Shown piece by piece: positions 12,230 through 25,069 of a stretch of 64,000 bases of DNA; position 1 is the stretch's first letter; every line of letters starts with the position of its first letter. Position numbers and translations under genes: made by a program. This stretch comes from Taenia hydatigena (taxonomy: Eukaryota > Platyhelminthes > Cestoda > Cyclophyllidea > Taeniidae), in assembly GCA_036345935.2 (NCBI GenBank), contig JADWOT020001673.1:16176-80175 (forward strand), written 5' to 3'. The notes below the pieces were generated by a model. The model worked only from the letters and a program-made list of their open reading frames with translations. It did no database searches and had not been told where the DNA came from.

Positions 12230-13600
12230 TGATGCAAGGCAGCAATTGGTCTTGGCATAAAACTAAAGCGAACGGCAGAAACGCACCTTCGCTGGCGCCA
12301 TAGTAATCGAAAGGGGTGAGTTGCCAATGCATAATAGCCGTCCCCTCAAAAAAAGCCGAGGGTAAGCAGTCAAAACGCATTAGTATCGGTGGATCTTCTC
12401 ATTCTCTCCCTCCTCCTTTGCGTGCGCTACGATGCACAAAAGTGAGTGACGCCTTTTTCCTCAAAGCCACCTACAAGTAGTACTGTCTGAAGTTCACACC
12501 AGATGGCACTAGGCGACACCACACGACACGTGTTGCAATCAATTCGCACGTGTCAGGTTCAAATTGGTCCTTCACAAGACAAACTGTCAGGCATGGTGTT
12601 CTACGTGTTGCACGCCTACATTCATTCATCTTGCTTCGCCGTGCTGCCGTTCTTGCCATTCAGTTATGCGTTGGTGCCTCTTTCCTGCCTCGTTTTATTC
12701 TTGCCCTTAGCCTTATTTGTATCCCTTGCTTCCATCGCAACCCTGTCCATCTGCTCATCACTCCAAGCCTTTCAATCCTTCATTTCAGAGACGTCAAAAG
12801 GGCAATAACAAATAGATATCTCAGAAACTAGGGGTAAATTTTGGTTCCAACACCTTTTCCTCTACCTGTGCTACCTTCTGTTCCCGGAATTCACTTGCAT
12901 GCGTCATTTCAATACTTTCCCATTCGATTTCCAGCATAATCACATGGAAAGGGAGCTATGACTGGCTACTTCACGTGTCATTGGGACGGATTCTTCTAAT
13001 TTTACCTAGACACGCGTCCAGATGAGTAAGCGATTAAAATCAGTTCAGGAACAGATGGTAGAAATATAGAAAGCAGTAAAGAAGGCCACACCAGAGCAAT
13101 GTGGGGAGTCATCCTACAGCGTCCATTTCCAACCCTTTTCTGTCCATGTCCACCTTTACTCCTTCCACATCAGCGACTTCTCGTCCCTTCGCCTCCATCC
13201 AAATCATTCCCTATCTCTTTTGGCTAAAATATCATGTTACTTAGCACCTGCCGGAAAAACGCATAGAAATACTTTTAGTTAGCTCAATAGCAATATTTAG
13301 GGGCTAGTCGTTGAGTTCTCACCTATCGTGTATGCCTCGTCCCCACATGCGTCATATGTGTTAAAAGTTAAGTCCGCCCCAACACTTCAGTTTGGCCTGC
13401 TTAATCAACTCGATACAACTGCATACCACGTAAGTTGAGGTCTTTTCAATATTACTCGCAGACACTAGAGATCAAAGTACACATGGAAAGGCAAAGACCC
13501 TCTTGTCTATGCCTCCTTCTCATGTCTTACTCCAACGAATCTTCGCCTACTACACTCTATTCACTCACACGTATTGCGTCTTGCAGGAGACAAATTTTCT
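12230..13600 (-). repeat. Repeat family A, inverted partial copy A5
   Basis: Read on the minus strand this matches A6 and A3. The clearest anchor is a 17-base perfect inverted match, CACTCACACGTATTGCG at 13562-13578 against its complement at 14565-14581 in A6. Further matches are 13440-13560 with A6 14590-14720, 13130-13240 with the same-strand stretch 32270-32340 of A7, 12780-13000 with A2 and A6, and 12300-12480 with A3. A5 lies head to head with A6. Frames of 101, 93, 85 and 83 codons inside it overlap one another and are not conserved in the other copies. Confidence 0.65.
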
Positions 13601-13829
13601 GCACATGGTATGTCTGTTTTGCCATTTTAATGTGCTGTGTCCACTTCAGTCTAAAAAAAAGAGAGGATTTAGAGCTACAGGAATGAAAACGCAATTAAAT
13701 GAAGTAAAGTCAATTGGTGAATGGCTGATAAAACGTCAGCAATGTGTGGAGTTGAGATAGAATGGCCAAAGAACTAGCCATCCAACGGATGGCCAAAAGA
13801 GATTTTATTGTGCCCAGGACGAAAATGTC

Positions 13830-16800
13830 GACTCGATTTATCTGTTTTTTGTAAGGTATCAATTCAAGCGACTACCCAACCGACGAAAATAAAGATAAAA
13901 AATGCAATGTGTACAAACTTAGGCAAACAGGCAGAGAGGCGTATATACATGGTGGAAATGGAGCGGGCGACCTAGAGTGGAAAGCCAGGCAGAAAAATTC
14001 TTTACCAAAAGAATAAAAGGCGTAGACAGTAGGATGAGCAGGTAGGAATTCGACCAGCTAACAAATTACGAAGAAGTAGGAGCAACGCCCCACCCTCGCT
14101 CCCCAAAGGCTAAGTGAAGGAGGAGTAGAAGTAGGAGATGGAATTGAGGCGAAGTAGTATAGTACAAACTAAAGCAAGAGAAAGATAGAAATAGGGATTT
14201 GATGGTAATCATAGCTAAACTTTGTTAAGACACGATTTTGTCTCTGACAGAGCGTGATTGATTCAGGTCCAGTCTAACTCGTGCTAGTCTGATCTAGGCG
14301 ATAAATCTGCGCATTATTAACTCATGTTGCAATCGAGATTGAGACTAGTGGAGGGATGAAAGGGAACCTACAAAGAGGGCACCGGCAGACGGTGCGGTAG
14401 TAAGGGAAATCAAGAGAAAAGCATAAAGGAGGCAGAGGGACGAAATTTTCCAGTGGCTCTAAAGTGGAAAAATAAGGTAAGAAGCTAAATTGTTGGAATT
14501 ATTCACTCCCATTTCCCGTATGTATTTTATGCGAGGAGCACAAACGGTATGGCATTAGGTAGGGCGCAATACGTGTGAGTGTGTAGAGCACAGTATGCGA
14601 AAAAGGAGACACTCACCGAAGATGCGTTGGAGTGACAATGAGGAAAAAAAGGCATAGACAAGAGAGCATCAGGTCTACTCCTAGTCTGCGCGCCTTGAGC
14701 TCTCATGTCTGCGCGATTTATAGTGGACACCTCAACTCCCAATGAAATGAGTTGTGCCGAGTTGATTAGGCGGGTTATTTTAAATAGCGAAGTATAAGGC
14801 GCTTTACTCGAGCTTGTCATAATTTAGCATGGGTTGCTTATCTTTCCTATTCTGACCCAGTATGATTCAGTCAAGCTTAGAGGCGCGTACCGCGCCACAG
14901 TTCTTCCGCAGTGGGACATGAATGTTGAACAAGCTGTTGTACACCAGCAGTTTTCCTTATGCTGCTGCTTATTTTAAGATTTGAGACGTGAAAGTAATGC
15001 AGCACAGCAAGCGTAGCGCAGGATTGAATTTTGGTTTAAGGAATCAGCGATTCACCCCTAAAGATCACTATTGGGTTAACAAAGAGGTTTTTCTGATGCA
15101 AACGGCAATGGTGGTCCATTCGCCATCGGTAGGAGCAAAGCAATAAGGATTTTAAGCAGAAAGAGACAAAGGAATGGTATAAATTGAGGCATAGAAGTAA
15201 GAAGTCGTGCGTATGGATCTGTGGTGCAGTGTCCTTCATTTCTTCCTTACTTTCGCCCATCCTTTTCTACACTGACTCATTTCCCCACTCATCTAGCTAT
15301 GTGAGTGAGTAGAATATAAAGGAACTGGCTTAGTGTAAAACACTTTTTTTCAAATGACACACTAGAAGAGGCTAATCATAGTCGTTTTTCTACATGATTT
15401 ACACTGGATACCTGATGTGATAATATTGAAACGACGCGCGGAAATGAAGCGAGGAATAAGAGTGGAGCACGGATGGATCGTGGATGAGAAGGAAAAGGAA
15501 GCAAGAGCAGGCGCGGAGAGAATAAATTATCTGCATGATGCCATTGATAAGATATCGTAAAATAAGCCACGCTTTTAAAAATGCATTGCCCAATTCGATC
15601 TCTTCAACTTTCCTTCCTTTGTCCCATATTCTCACACATGCATTGTCACTGTTTAACTTTGAACTACTTTGTCTTTGTCCTAAGTGCGCATACCCTTTAT
15701 TATTTTTTTCATTTTCCTTTATTACCGTACTCTTTTAGCTCTCCTTGCAGATATAGACAATCTGCATTTTAATTGCACCTACATTGCCTGATTTCTTAGC
15801 GAGAACTGCTGCACGGATATACAAAAGGAAGTAGGCTGCCAAATCTCAAATCCAAGCAACTCGAGATAAAAAAACAGAAAGAACAAAGCGCATCCCTAGA
15901 CCTGTAGTGTCTCAGCTTTCCTTGCCACAACCGACACCCTACACATCGGTCACACCTACGCTGTCCGAGCTTAAAACGAGAACTGCCGTAACTTTCTTTG
16001 CCAAAACGGAATCCTTACATAACAACAGACGAGCCAAAATGAATTGATTTGTGAACAAGAACTGCCGCAAACAACTAAAGAGGGAAGCAGAATGCTGAGT
16101 TGCAGTTCCGACCGGTTCTGGATCAAAAGAGAGGAAAGAGTTTCGTTCCACACACTTGTCGGAAGCATTTAAAGATTAAAATGGGCTTGACTTTCAATTT
16201 GGATCATTTATGGTCGCAGAGGTACCTAACCGTTTGAGCGTAGGTTATCAACTATCCGTGTTATACTAGGCGCTCTCATCATCGGCCAAACCTTACTTTT
16301 TACAATTTGATAGATTTGCCGCAAGTAACTACTAAATGGTCGCAGAGGTACCCGATTGTTCGGGCGTACGCTATCAATCATCTGTGCCAAGGTAGGCGCT
16401 CTCATCATCGGTCAAACGCTACTTTCTTCAATTTGATAGGAGAACTGCCGCAGGTAATTACAAAATGGTTTAAGCTGCTAAATTACAATTCTAGTCGATT
16501 CTGGATATAAGTAAACAGAATATAACGGAGCTCTATATACTTGTATTAGTTTGGCTGTCTTTGCCATAATAGTCCACTTAACTGTCGTCCAGGTCCAAAT
16601 TTTTGCTACATAAATTGAGGAACATCGCAGCTACCAGCGACAACAGATACAGCTGAGTACAAATTTGAATAATTGTAGGTGAAAAATCAAGAAAGTGGAT
16701 CTCAGTTATGTACCTAAGTTATCCTAGTTTTCGCATTGAAATTGTGCTCATTCCTAAGCGTTAAATGTCTCACAATCGAACTGTACTTCGTTGAAACGCA

Positions 16801-17880
16801 AGTAACCCAACATTTGAGGCCTAATCCTAATTAGTGTTAGATCGCGCTGAACCAATTTTGCGGAGGTGTAATATCCATTCACCCTGGCTGTTTGTTAGTG
16901 TACGCTCTTGGCAGAGCCGCATGGCACCAAATGCTATAGTTTTAGAGGAGACCTACGATTTTGGCGTCACACAAGACAACGGCCAGGGCCTTAGTGGAAT
17001 CACTTTAAGACCAATGGGAGGAATACTTCGAGCACAAAGCACTTGAGCTAATTTGGCACTTTTTCACCCATGTTATGCCCTATGCTTACATTGATCTAGG
17101 CTACCAGTCCAAATTTAATACCACTCTAACCTCTCCTTTTCTCGCCTTGCTTTGAAGGCTTCTAGCTACAACCCCAAAGCTATTAAATAACTTAAATTGA
17201 CTAAGGTTTTAAAGCAGTTGACAGATAATCACGCCATGTAAATTGGTGTGAAGCGATTTCACTGCGCATTAACGGCTAATGTCTTGGGTAAAAAGCAAAG
17301 CAATTGCCTGGCAAATACCTGTTGTTAGTTCATGCACGACAAGTATAATAAGAAATCATAAAATGGAATTCATTCCTACCTGAGTTACATGCAAAGTGAC
17401 GCCAAAGGCAGAATCCTAACCCTGAATCGCTAGGTAGGGGACTCATGATTAGCAAATTATGCTCCAGTCAGACGCGACACGTTCCAGTGAAATTCATGCC
17501 TCGCAAGCTCATTTTTACCAAGCGATCCCCAGTAAGTAGGATAAGTCTTTGAAAATATACGGCCCTCTTCTGCCAAAATTATGACATTTTAGTGTATCAA
17601 AGGACCCAATTTACCAACTAGATGGAAAGCAGTTACCACTGATGACCTCAAAATGATGAGCGATTTGATTAGCTTAAAGACTTGTGTTACTTGCCAAAAT
17701 ACGCAATCTGCAGTTGAATTGTGTCCTAGAAATTATACACCTCAATTGAATTTATTTCCGGTCTTAAACGATACATGATGTATTACATTTGATAAGCAGG
17801 ACCAAATGACTAAGTTTTATAGACGTTATTAGAATAAAATCTATCACTAATCAAACGCGTGTGTCTATACCCGGTAAGAT
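13830..17880 (+). repeat. Repeat family A, long copy A6 (4 kb)
   Basis: This is the longest plus-strand copy in the left half. It aligns over most of its length with A8 (53950-57590) and with the reverse complement of A7 (29760-33830). Landmarks: GAACAAAGCGCATC at 15880-15893 against GAACAGAGCGCATC in A8 near 55527; TTTGGCTGTCTTTGCCATAAT near 16551 against TTTGGCTTTCTTTGCCATGAT in A8; CAGACGCGACACGTTCCAGTG near 17468 against CAGACGCGATACGTTCCAGTG in A8. The right limit near 17880 is where homology to A8 and A7 fades. Reading frames are short and unshared, so I see no surviving coding capacity. Confidence 0.75.
16211..16465 (+). repeat. 126/129-bp tandem duplication inside A6
   Basis: Two adjacent units, 16211-16336 and 16337-16465, each start with TGGTCGCAGAGGTACC and contain GGCGCTCTCATCATCGG followed by a CAATTTGATAG motif. 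A third unit begins with TGGTT at 16466 but diverges at once. The corresponding place in A7 (about 31200-31330, reverse strand) carries one unit, and A8 (about 56090-56150) a shortened one, so the duplication arose in A6 after the copies separated. Confidence 0.85.
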
Positions 17881-20800
17881 TTATTCAACAAAAATGCAGC
17901 ACTTCACTACGTCGAATTGCTTTGGCATACGAACGTGGGCATACGTGAAGTTTTTTGCAGCCCATTGGCCCAAAGTGCCCGTGATTATATAAAACAGTTT
18001 TAATTGACGTCACCACTTTATCCGTTTGATAACATGTCATCTGAATCTGTCCTAGCAACTGAAATTTATTATTCGAATCAACTTAGACTTGCCAAAACCC
18101 AGCCTAAACCATTACGCACTGTTTATGTACTCACTCACCACTCAACACAAAAGTGGTGCGCTAAACAGTCATTTTTATTTAATCACTCAGTTGTAGCGAA
18201 TTGTGACTGCTGCACCCCCATTACGATCTGGAGACTCTTCTGGCATATCACAGTGGACCACCTCACCTCACACACCGGCCACATCGATCAAAAACCAAAC
18301 GCATCATCACCTGTTACATTATTTGCGAAGAAACAAATACAAATGAGCAACATGATTAACTTCGCTAATGATGAAAATAAACAGAAACACACAACACTGT
18401 GGAGATATCATCACTGCTTGGATAGGGAGATGTAGGCATCAGGAACAGTGGGGATTCAGGATCTAGAGAGTTTGTGCTGTTCAACATCAAAGTGCTGCCA
18501 GAAGGCAGAGGTGATCATTCCAGTGTCCCATTTCCCTCTTGGCGCGTGGTTTTCATGGACTTCACAATGGTAGCGGTGTTTCCACACCGACAAATTGCAC
18601 TTATAATCCGCATTGGGCAGTGGACCTCTTGTCAGCATTCAATCCACACACCATCGATATTTAAACCTGTGAAACGAAAACAGCAAGCATGGAATGGGGA
18701 AAGCCTCGATAAATAAGAAGGAAATAATGCCTAAACAGAGGTACTGGCTTTATGTCCCCATGAACATTCATAATGCAGAGGTGTCACGCGAAGCAGGAAG
18801 AGATGGGTCAGGCTACACAAGGAATAGACATCATTTATCAAGAATGGCACAGACCGGTGCCAGTGCCTGTGTACAACGAAGCGCAGTGATAAGCAAAGTT
18901 CCTTGTAAGAGGAGGCATCTACAATCTTGGATACCCGTACCAGCAAAAGACGTCAACCTAGTCAGCAATTAGACACTTTAAAGTTGTAGACGTCTATCGG
19001 CCAGTGGATACCCTGAAATTGTTGGTCTTCAGCTCACCCGCATAGTGGTAATTCCTGAGACCTTTTATTTGTTAAGCAAACTTCACAATTCCCAGTGTCT
19101 GCCTGACACTACTCAGTGCTTTCAGGTGCGATTTCTGTTAAAGCATCCTCGCCTATCTTGCATTCAACCCAAAAGGACATCACAATCGGAATGTGTAAAG
19201 AGCAGAAGTGATACGATAGCCATGAAACTGTCCCTTCTCTACACCACGTTACACACGTGCTGCGGTCTGGTCGTCGTCGTCGTCAGCTGGATTGCAATTA
19301 GGATCAAACATTCCCAAATGGTTTGCGCCAATAAAATGTAAGCCACAAGCACTCGTCCCACCACATGAAGACACGCCGCATTCATACGTTGTAAAAAAAA
19401 TACTACACGCGCTAAATCTGTCTATGACCTAAGACGAAGCTAAAAATGGGAGTGAAAATCGCAGGGATCACTATGGGAAAAAAAAAGTACACATCGAGGA
19501 GTCGCCCAGAGAATAGGACAAGGAACAACTATTACAAATAAGGCGTATAAGACCTACTCAAAAGTACCCCCTCCCCCTTTAAGAATGGCAAGCAATTATA
19601 GGCTCAAGGCAAAGGCAGCACAGAAAAAAAAATTCACAACAAAACGCAAGCCCGAATCGCCAAAAAAATACTTAATTTCGGAGGTTAAAAGCAAAAAAGA
19701 GATCAAAAAGAAAATTCGAACCTGATAATGAGTTAATTGCAAGCTCGGAGACGAAAAAAAGGAAACTACGCTAAAAGTGCTTGCCGAACCAAACAGCAGA
19801 AAGGTAAAATTTCAGGCGAACGAAAAAAATTCGCAGTAATCAAATAAAACAACGTAAGAAGGCGGTCTAGCAGAATCATTGCAACTTACGTTTTATAAAT
19901 GAAGTCAACCTACTTAACTTTACGCACAATGGTTGAATTTTAGACACAAAAACCCTAACGTTCTATTACGAGTCTGTGAATGGATTGTTGTCTACTCTTC
20001 GCAAACGAACAAAGGGCAAAAGAGACTTCATCTTGCCAAACAACCGCCTTTTAACTACTTTTCGAAAGCATTAGGTTTTGCGAGGGAATTGCGAAAACGA
20101 AGAGAATTAGCAAAAAGATAATGCCAACCAAATAACGAGAAAAACGAATTGTTGGCTTTCAACCGCTACCCTCAAAATTACCTAAAAAAGACACTGCTTA
20201 ACCAAAACCTCGCAAAGCGCTAAGCATGGGCAAATGGAAAATCTATGAAAAATGCTGAAAACAGCACAATTCAATCGTTAATCATTCCCGTGCTAAAAGA
20301 AAGGAGTAACTTCATGCCTACCATCAAAAAACAAGAACGATGGCAGTGGGAAGAAGCACTAACGCAGAGGTCAATTATAAAAACACTACGCGTCAAGCAC
20401 TCGATGACGTGTCTCATGCCTATTGTGATGGACACAGTTCGACGCAATGATCCCTGAATGACTCCTGCAACCCTGTGAATCGACACTGACCGCTTAATAA
20501 TGCAACCCCTAAGAGCGATGTAGATTAACATTACTGATACCCGGCTATGGATTTCGCGTCCATGTGGACTAGACTGGATCGGCGTTGAGGCACGCAACTC
20601 TATTGCATGCGTTCGATGATTTTAAACACAACCAGCCAACACCGTCTTGCGCAATCCCCTACTTGAAGACCAAGTCTTGTGCAGCAAATAATATACTTAC
20701 TCGTTAGAGTTGCCGCTCTCCGAGCTTTGTATGAAAATGGACTCAGGGGCACACGAAAAGCCATCGGCACAGCTCTGCACTGACATGGCCCACTTCACCT

Positions 20801-21200
20801 CGACGTCCATGGGTGCCTAGTGCGGCCTAGCTAACCTTTCAGCATTGATGCATCTCATCGTCTGCAGCACCTACATTCTTGCAGCCACAGCACTTGGCGC
20901 CTGTCTACCTCCCGTACTTTTAATCGGCAAACTGAGTAATCTACCAGCGTAAAATTGGTGTTTTCACCTCCCCCAGTAGCTTTAAATTCGCTTCACTAAG
21001 GTGCATTCTAACATCTTAGCTTTTCATTGTCCACTAATCCTTTCAATGAACACTATGGGCAGGTCCGTCTCCGTCATTCTCATGCCTACCGCATGCAGCC
21101 CAAATTGACCGCCACACATTTTGCAGGTCGAGAAAGGGCCGGGCGAACAGATGGATAGTCGAAAAAATCAACAGATAGGCGGGTACGCAGGTGGATCGGA
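17881..21200. other. A/C-rich unannotated block
   Basis: The plus strand is conspicuously rich in A and C and poor in G and T, most strongly at 19380-20250, where A runs of 6-9 alternate with AAC words. The longest frame is 18004-18435 (143 codons, plus); it has no recognisable domain, no second copy in the window and a composition that simply follows the A/C bias (many Thr, Gln, Asn and His), so I do not call it a gene. A (GTC)5 run lies at 19270-19284. Nothing else was recognised. Confidence 0.45.
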
Positions 21201-21229
21201 GGATGAAAAGATTGAGGTAAACGACGCGG

Positions 21230-22340
21230 CACCACTTGCACCCTATTTCGCAGTCCTCCAACAGTTTCAACAAAATTCCATCAGCGAACGCTGATCGTAA
21301 AACGCCTTTCGACGGTGACACAGCCTCAAAGAAATATCTGTCCTTTGCAGACTTGAAGGAAACATGGCTGATGTGCTGCTTTTGTTCAGTCGTTCCCACT
21401 ATGCGCGGTAAAATTCGATATTTGCATCCACCTATCACCTGTGTCACCAAATACTTCATTCGAGGAGCATCCTCGAATCTGCAGGAACAAACCGGGACTT
21501 AAAGAAACAATGCCAATCAAGGCGGCGGATTGATACGCTGATCGACGACAGAGTGGGCCGCACGTCGACGCCGCGGTCGCACCAGAATCTTTACGACGTT
21601 GGTCTAGGCTTGTTTAGATCGCGTCTACTGAAGTTACAGTGGAGGAGAAAATATTCAACTACCCTTTCGTAGGGCACTGCAGCCATATCTGCGTCCAATC
21701 AACACGACAAATTCGACCGATACGATCATCGCATCAATTTGGAAAATGTAGCCGTCACATTGCATTTGTGAATCGACTTCGGAAAAGGATATACGACGAA
21801 TCCATTGAGATGCATCACAGATCACACCAACTTCTAGACAGGAATGGGGAGCAACGGAGAACTCCAACTCCAAATTTGACATTTTTCAGCAATCTCTTGG
21901 AGCATATCAGATGCACCACCACAGACAAGTACATTCATGACACCCTTAAGGCTCGGACCATCATTGACCGCACGTGAAGCCCAAAATGAAACAGTTTCTT
22001 TCCTTCTTGAACTAACAAGGCTTATCCAGCCAAAATAATGCCGCAATTGAAACACGCAACGTGCCCACCACATCGTAAGACAATATACTAAACACGGCCC
22101 ATGACATTAAAACTGCCAAACTTGAAGGACCACTGTCGAGCAAATATCCTTCAATCTCAAGAATTTTTGAAAATACACAAATCACACCATCGAGCTTGGC
22201 CTTAGAAAAACCGCTAAAATTTATCGTTGCGAGTGTATGCAGACAAAATGCAGTTCATCTTCGAAAATTGATTTTGACAATTGACATACAGCTACAAAAA
22301 TTGCATCCTATTATAGAAAGCTGCATTTATTCTAGAAAAG
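21230..22340 (+). repeat. Repeat family C, copy C1 (coding-derived)
   Basis: Aligns with the reverse complement of 60845-61860. The best anchor is a 22-base perfect inverted match, 21617-21638 against 61546-61567. Protein-level likeness persists: 21316-21460 reads DGDTASKKYLSFADLKE and so on, and C2 reads GGTASTKHLTFAESEE; further on, C1 21765-21960 reads FVNRLRKRIYDE, HRSHQLLDRNGE and FSNLLEHI, against FVSRLRKK, HRSRQLLGWSGEHE and FSNPLGCI in C2; and LNTAHDIKTAKLEGPLSS near 22089 matches LNTPDDLGTARLEQPLSS. Frames are broken by stops and shifts in both copies. The family is not one I recognise. It is either an old gene duplicate or a coding part of a transposable element. Confidence 0.65.
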
Positions 22341-24970
22341 GAGATCGGAACATTATGCACCACATGTGAGAATTGAATCGCTACCCTCAAGCAGACTGGT
22401 TATTTTGTTATAAACTTATTAACTTAGATGACAGAGCATCAATACAGTCCTTGTGAGTAGTGAAACGGTGGTCTCTGTCGGCATAATTGTTACACAATGG
22501 ACAGAGATGCAGCGCGCTTCCCGTTTGTCTCACTGACTTCTGCCTCAAAATCCTTTGGACAGATGGGTCAGAACTAGCGGACTTTATTGCAAACTTAGGC
22601 TGCTCGGGCCACTATGTCCCCTTTCGCCTCTAGGAAAGTTCGACAAAACTTTCATCACCAGGTGTGCGATTGTCCCATTTCAACAATAAAGCATTGCACA
22701 AATCCTTCGTCTTACTGGCCCGTCTTTGGTACTACCCTTATCGAATGTCTTTCTTCCAGTCATTAAAGTTCAAACCTCATTTTTGAATCTGATCAGTGGT
22801 GCAACACCTTTGCAGAGTCACAGATGCAATATTAAGCGATTGATGGCTATAAACCTAGCAGTGTGATGTGGACAAAACAATTGGTAGGTGTTAGAACGTT
22901 TCCATGTGGCGTGAGCTATGAATGCTACAATGGTGCAGCGTCCTCGCTTCCTCCTTCTCCTTCTCCTTCCCCTGGAAATTAACAACCACACCCCAGCAAT
23001 AAGTCATCCCACTCAACGCTCACATATGCGGACATCACGAAAAGCCAATGCATCGCATGAAGGCTCCTAATAATATAGCCTCAAATCAGATTCGTCTCAC
23101 GCCATATCTTTGTTGTTGTTACTGCTAAAGGCCTCAAAATCTTACTACTACCTTGGGTTGGAAAAAAAACAAACAGAACAAGCAAAAATGGTGTAATTTT
23201 AAGCCTATGATAAGATCTCACTCAACTTGCGCAACATACACTTTCCCATGGGGAGTACTTACCAAGATACCGTTCTCCTTTCCCTTCGCTCTCGCCCACA
23301 CGTCCGCCTGCCTGGCGTTCACGCAGCCACACGCGCCGCACCCATTCTTCCATGATGTTGAGGCCCTCCTCTAAGCACACTGCCGCACTGCCTGCCTGCT
23401 TATGTTCTGCGTGAAGAAGTAGCCCAAACTAAGAAGGGGCAAGGGAACTCTCAGTCGCATTCATCACACCTCTAATATTTGCTTCGACACCTCAACTGTC
23501 GCCGTCGACAACGATGAGTTCAAAGGCCCTTGGTGTAGTCCCAGTGGCTTCCCATGGATCGGCTTCTACGCCCACATTCCCCCATGCCGTCGTTGCCACC
23601 GTCGACAACGATGCGTGCTATTGTTAACAGGCAGCCTGATGAGCCCGTAATCGACGATGACAACGTTGAGGAGCGTCAAGTAATCAGCGTTGCGAACAAT
23701 GGCAGCGACGGTGGCGAAGCAGCCAGTGTTGGTCAGAGGCCGACTATTACAGCACATAAATACTGCACCTACAAGTTTGGCGTACAAAATTGAAGCCTAG
23801 TGCCACTCACTCAAGTCCCCATGCCTACTACACAATAATGCTCCGGAGGAAGTGAAAATTCCCTTTCGTCGTACTTTGGAACTGCGACCACTTTAGCACC
23901 ATGTAAAGCCACATGCTTGGTAAGTTCTCCTCCCTGGCTTCCCTCCCACCAAATGGGGACTCATTCACGACCACAACATCATTCCCTCCTTATTCAAATG
24001 ATCCTCCACCTACCTACCTACCCACTTCAATCAATCCCCTCTACTCCATTGTTCAGCGCAGAGAACGAACGCGAAAAAAGCGTTGCCATCTAACAACCAA
24101 CCAAAACACGTCAAATTTTCTCCCTAGAACCTCATCAACTAAAAAGGGATCCCTATACACGCGCGCGTTTACGGAACTAAAAACGCGTAGATTTACGTGC
24201 ACCAAAACAATTAGTAGACAGTAAGAAATGCACACACACACACACATACACACCCAAATTCACGAAAAGAAGGGCACCTACAGTGCGTTTGAAAAAAGCT
24301 CTGGAACACATCTCCATCTTTTCGATGTTAACACAATCACCGGCGCAACTCATCGACGTGAAAAATATACCCGCACCTCCGCACCCAGCCCATCAGTGTT
24401 ACACCCCAGTTAGTCCAATAAGGATGCGCCCACGCCCTTGTCACTCTTCTCACACCTACCGCTATGCCACCCAACACTCACCGATATCGTCCATACCGAC
24501 ATCCACATCGCACAACCGAGACGAGGACGCCTCCACCAATGACTTCACGAGCTCGTACTGCCTACCATTCCACAGACTCATCAAATGTTACCTCACCGCC
24601 ACAGTAATTTTGTAGCATCCAAAAAGGAAAAAAGCAAACAATGGAAGAGCCGATGCGTGAATGTCTAATACGCTGCAAAGCTAACGTCTCCGAACATAAC
24701 TAATGATAGGAGAAAACACCTTAACAAGCAAACATTTAAGACGGCTGCAAAGTACAATCAGCGTAGTGATGCGAATGCCTACCACTGGTCACTCCTTCCT
24801 CCGCTTCTGCTGCACCCACCTCGCCCAGACACTAACTCATGCCGTCAAATCTGAGCCCACCATTAAGCCATCACCGACGCCCTCCCTCCACACAACAAGT
24901 TTTGCAAAGATCACACCAGCACAAAAATAACCCTGACATCCAAGTCAATGGGCAGTGAAGTTCCCAAGTG
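22341..24970. other. Unannotated A/C- and pyrimidine-rich stretch
   Basis: No gene is supported. A 49-codon open frame at 22487-22633 (contains LKILWTDGSELADFI) looks protein-like but is too short to call. A pyrimidine tract of TCC/TTC words lies at 22941-22973 and CTAC repeats at 24009-24022. Frames at 23913-24224 and 24283-24615 follow the local A/C bias (many Thr, Ser, Pro and His) and are not convincing. Confidence 0.4.
24231..24253. repeat. (CA)n microsatellite
   Basis: Eleven CA-type dinucleotides with one T interruption (CACACATACACA pattern). Confidence 0.9.
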
Positions 24971-25069
24971 TCTTACGCCCTCCATATGTGTGACCCGCCA
25001 ACACGGACATCACAGTAATGAAAATAACGCACCTTTTACCCCACATGAACTGTCAAAGAATTTACAAAT

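Noticed and set aside
18004..18435. 143-codon plus-strand frame
   Set aside because: Composition follows the local A/C bias, no domain is visible and there is no second copy.
19380..20250. A-rich tract as a possible poly(A) tail of a retro-copy
   Set aside because: The A runs are scattered over 900 bases and there is no coding or processed sequence directly upstream.
21043..21459. 138-codon minus-strand frame in C1
   Set aside because: It runs antisense to the peptide-conserved strand of family C and is not preserved in C2.
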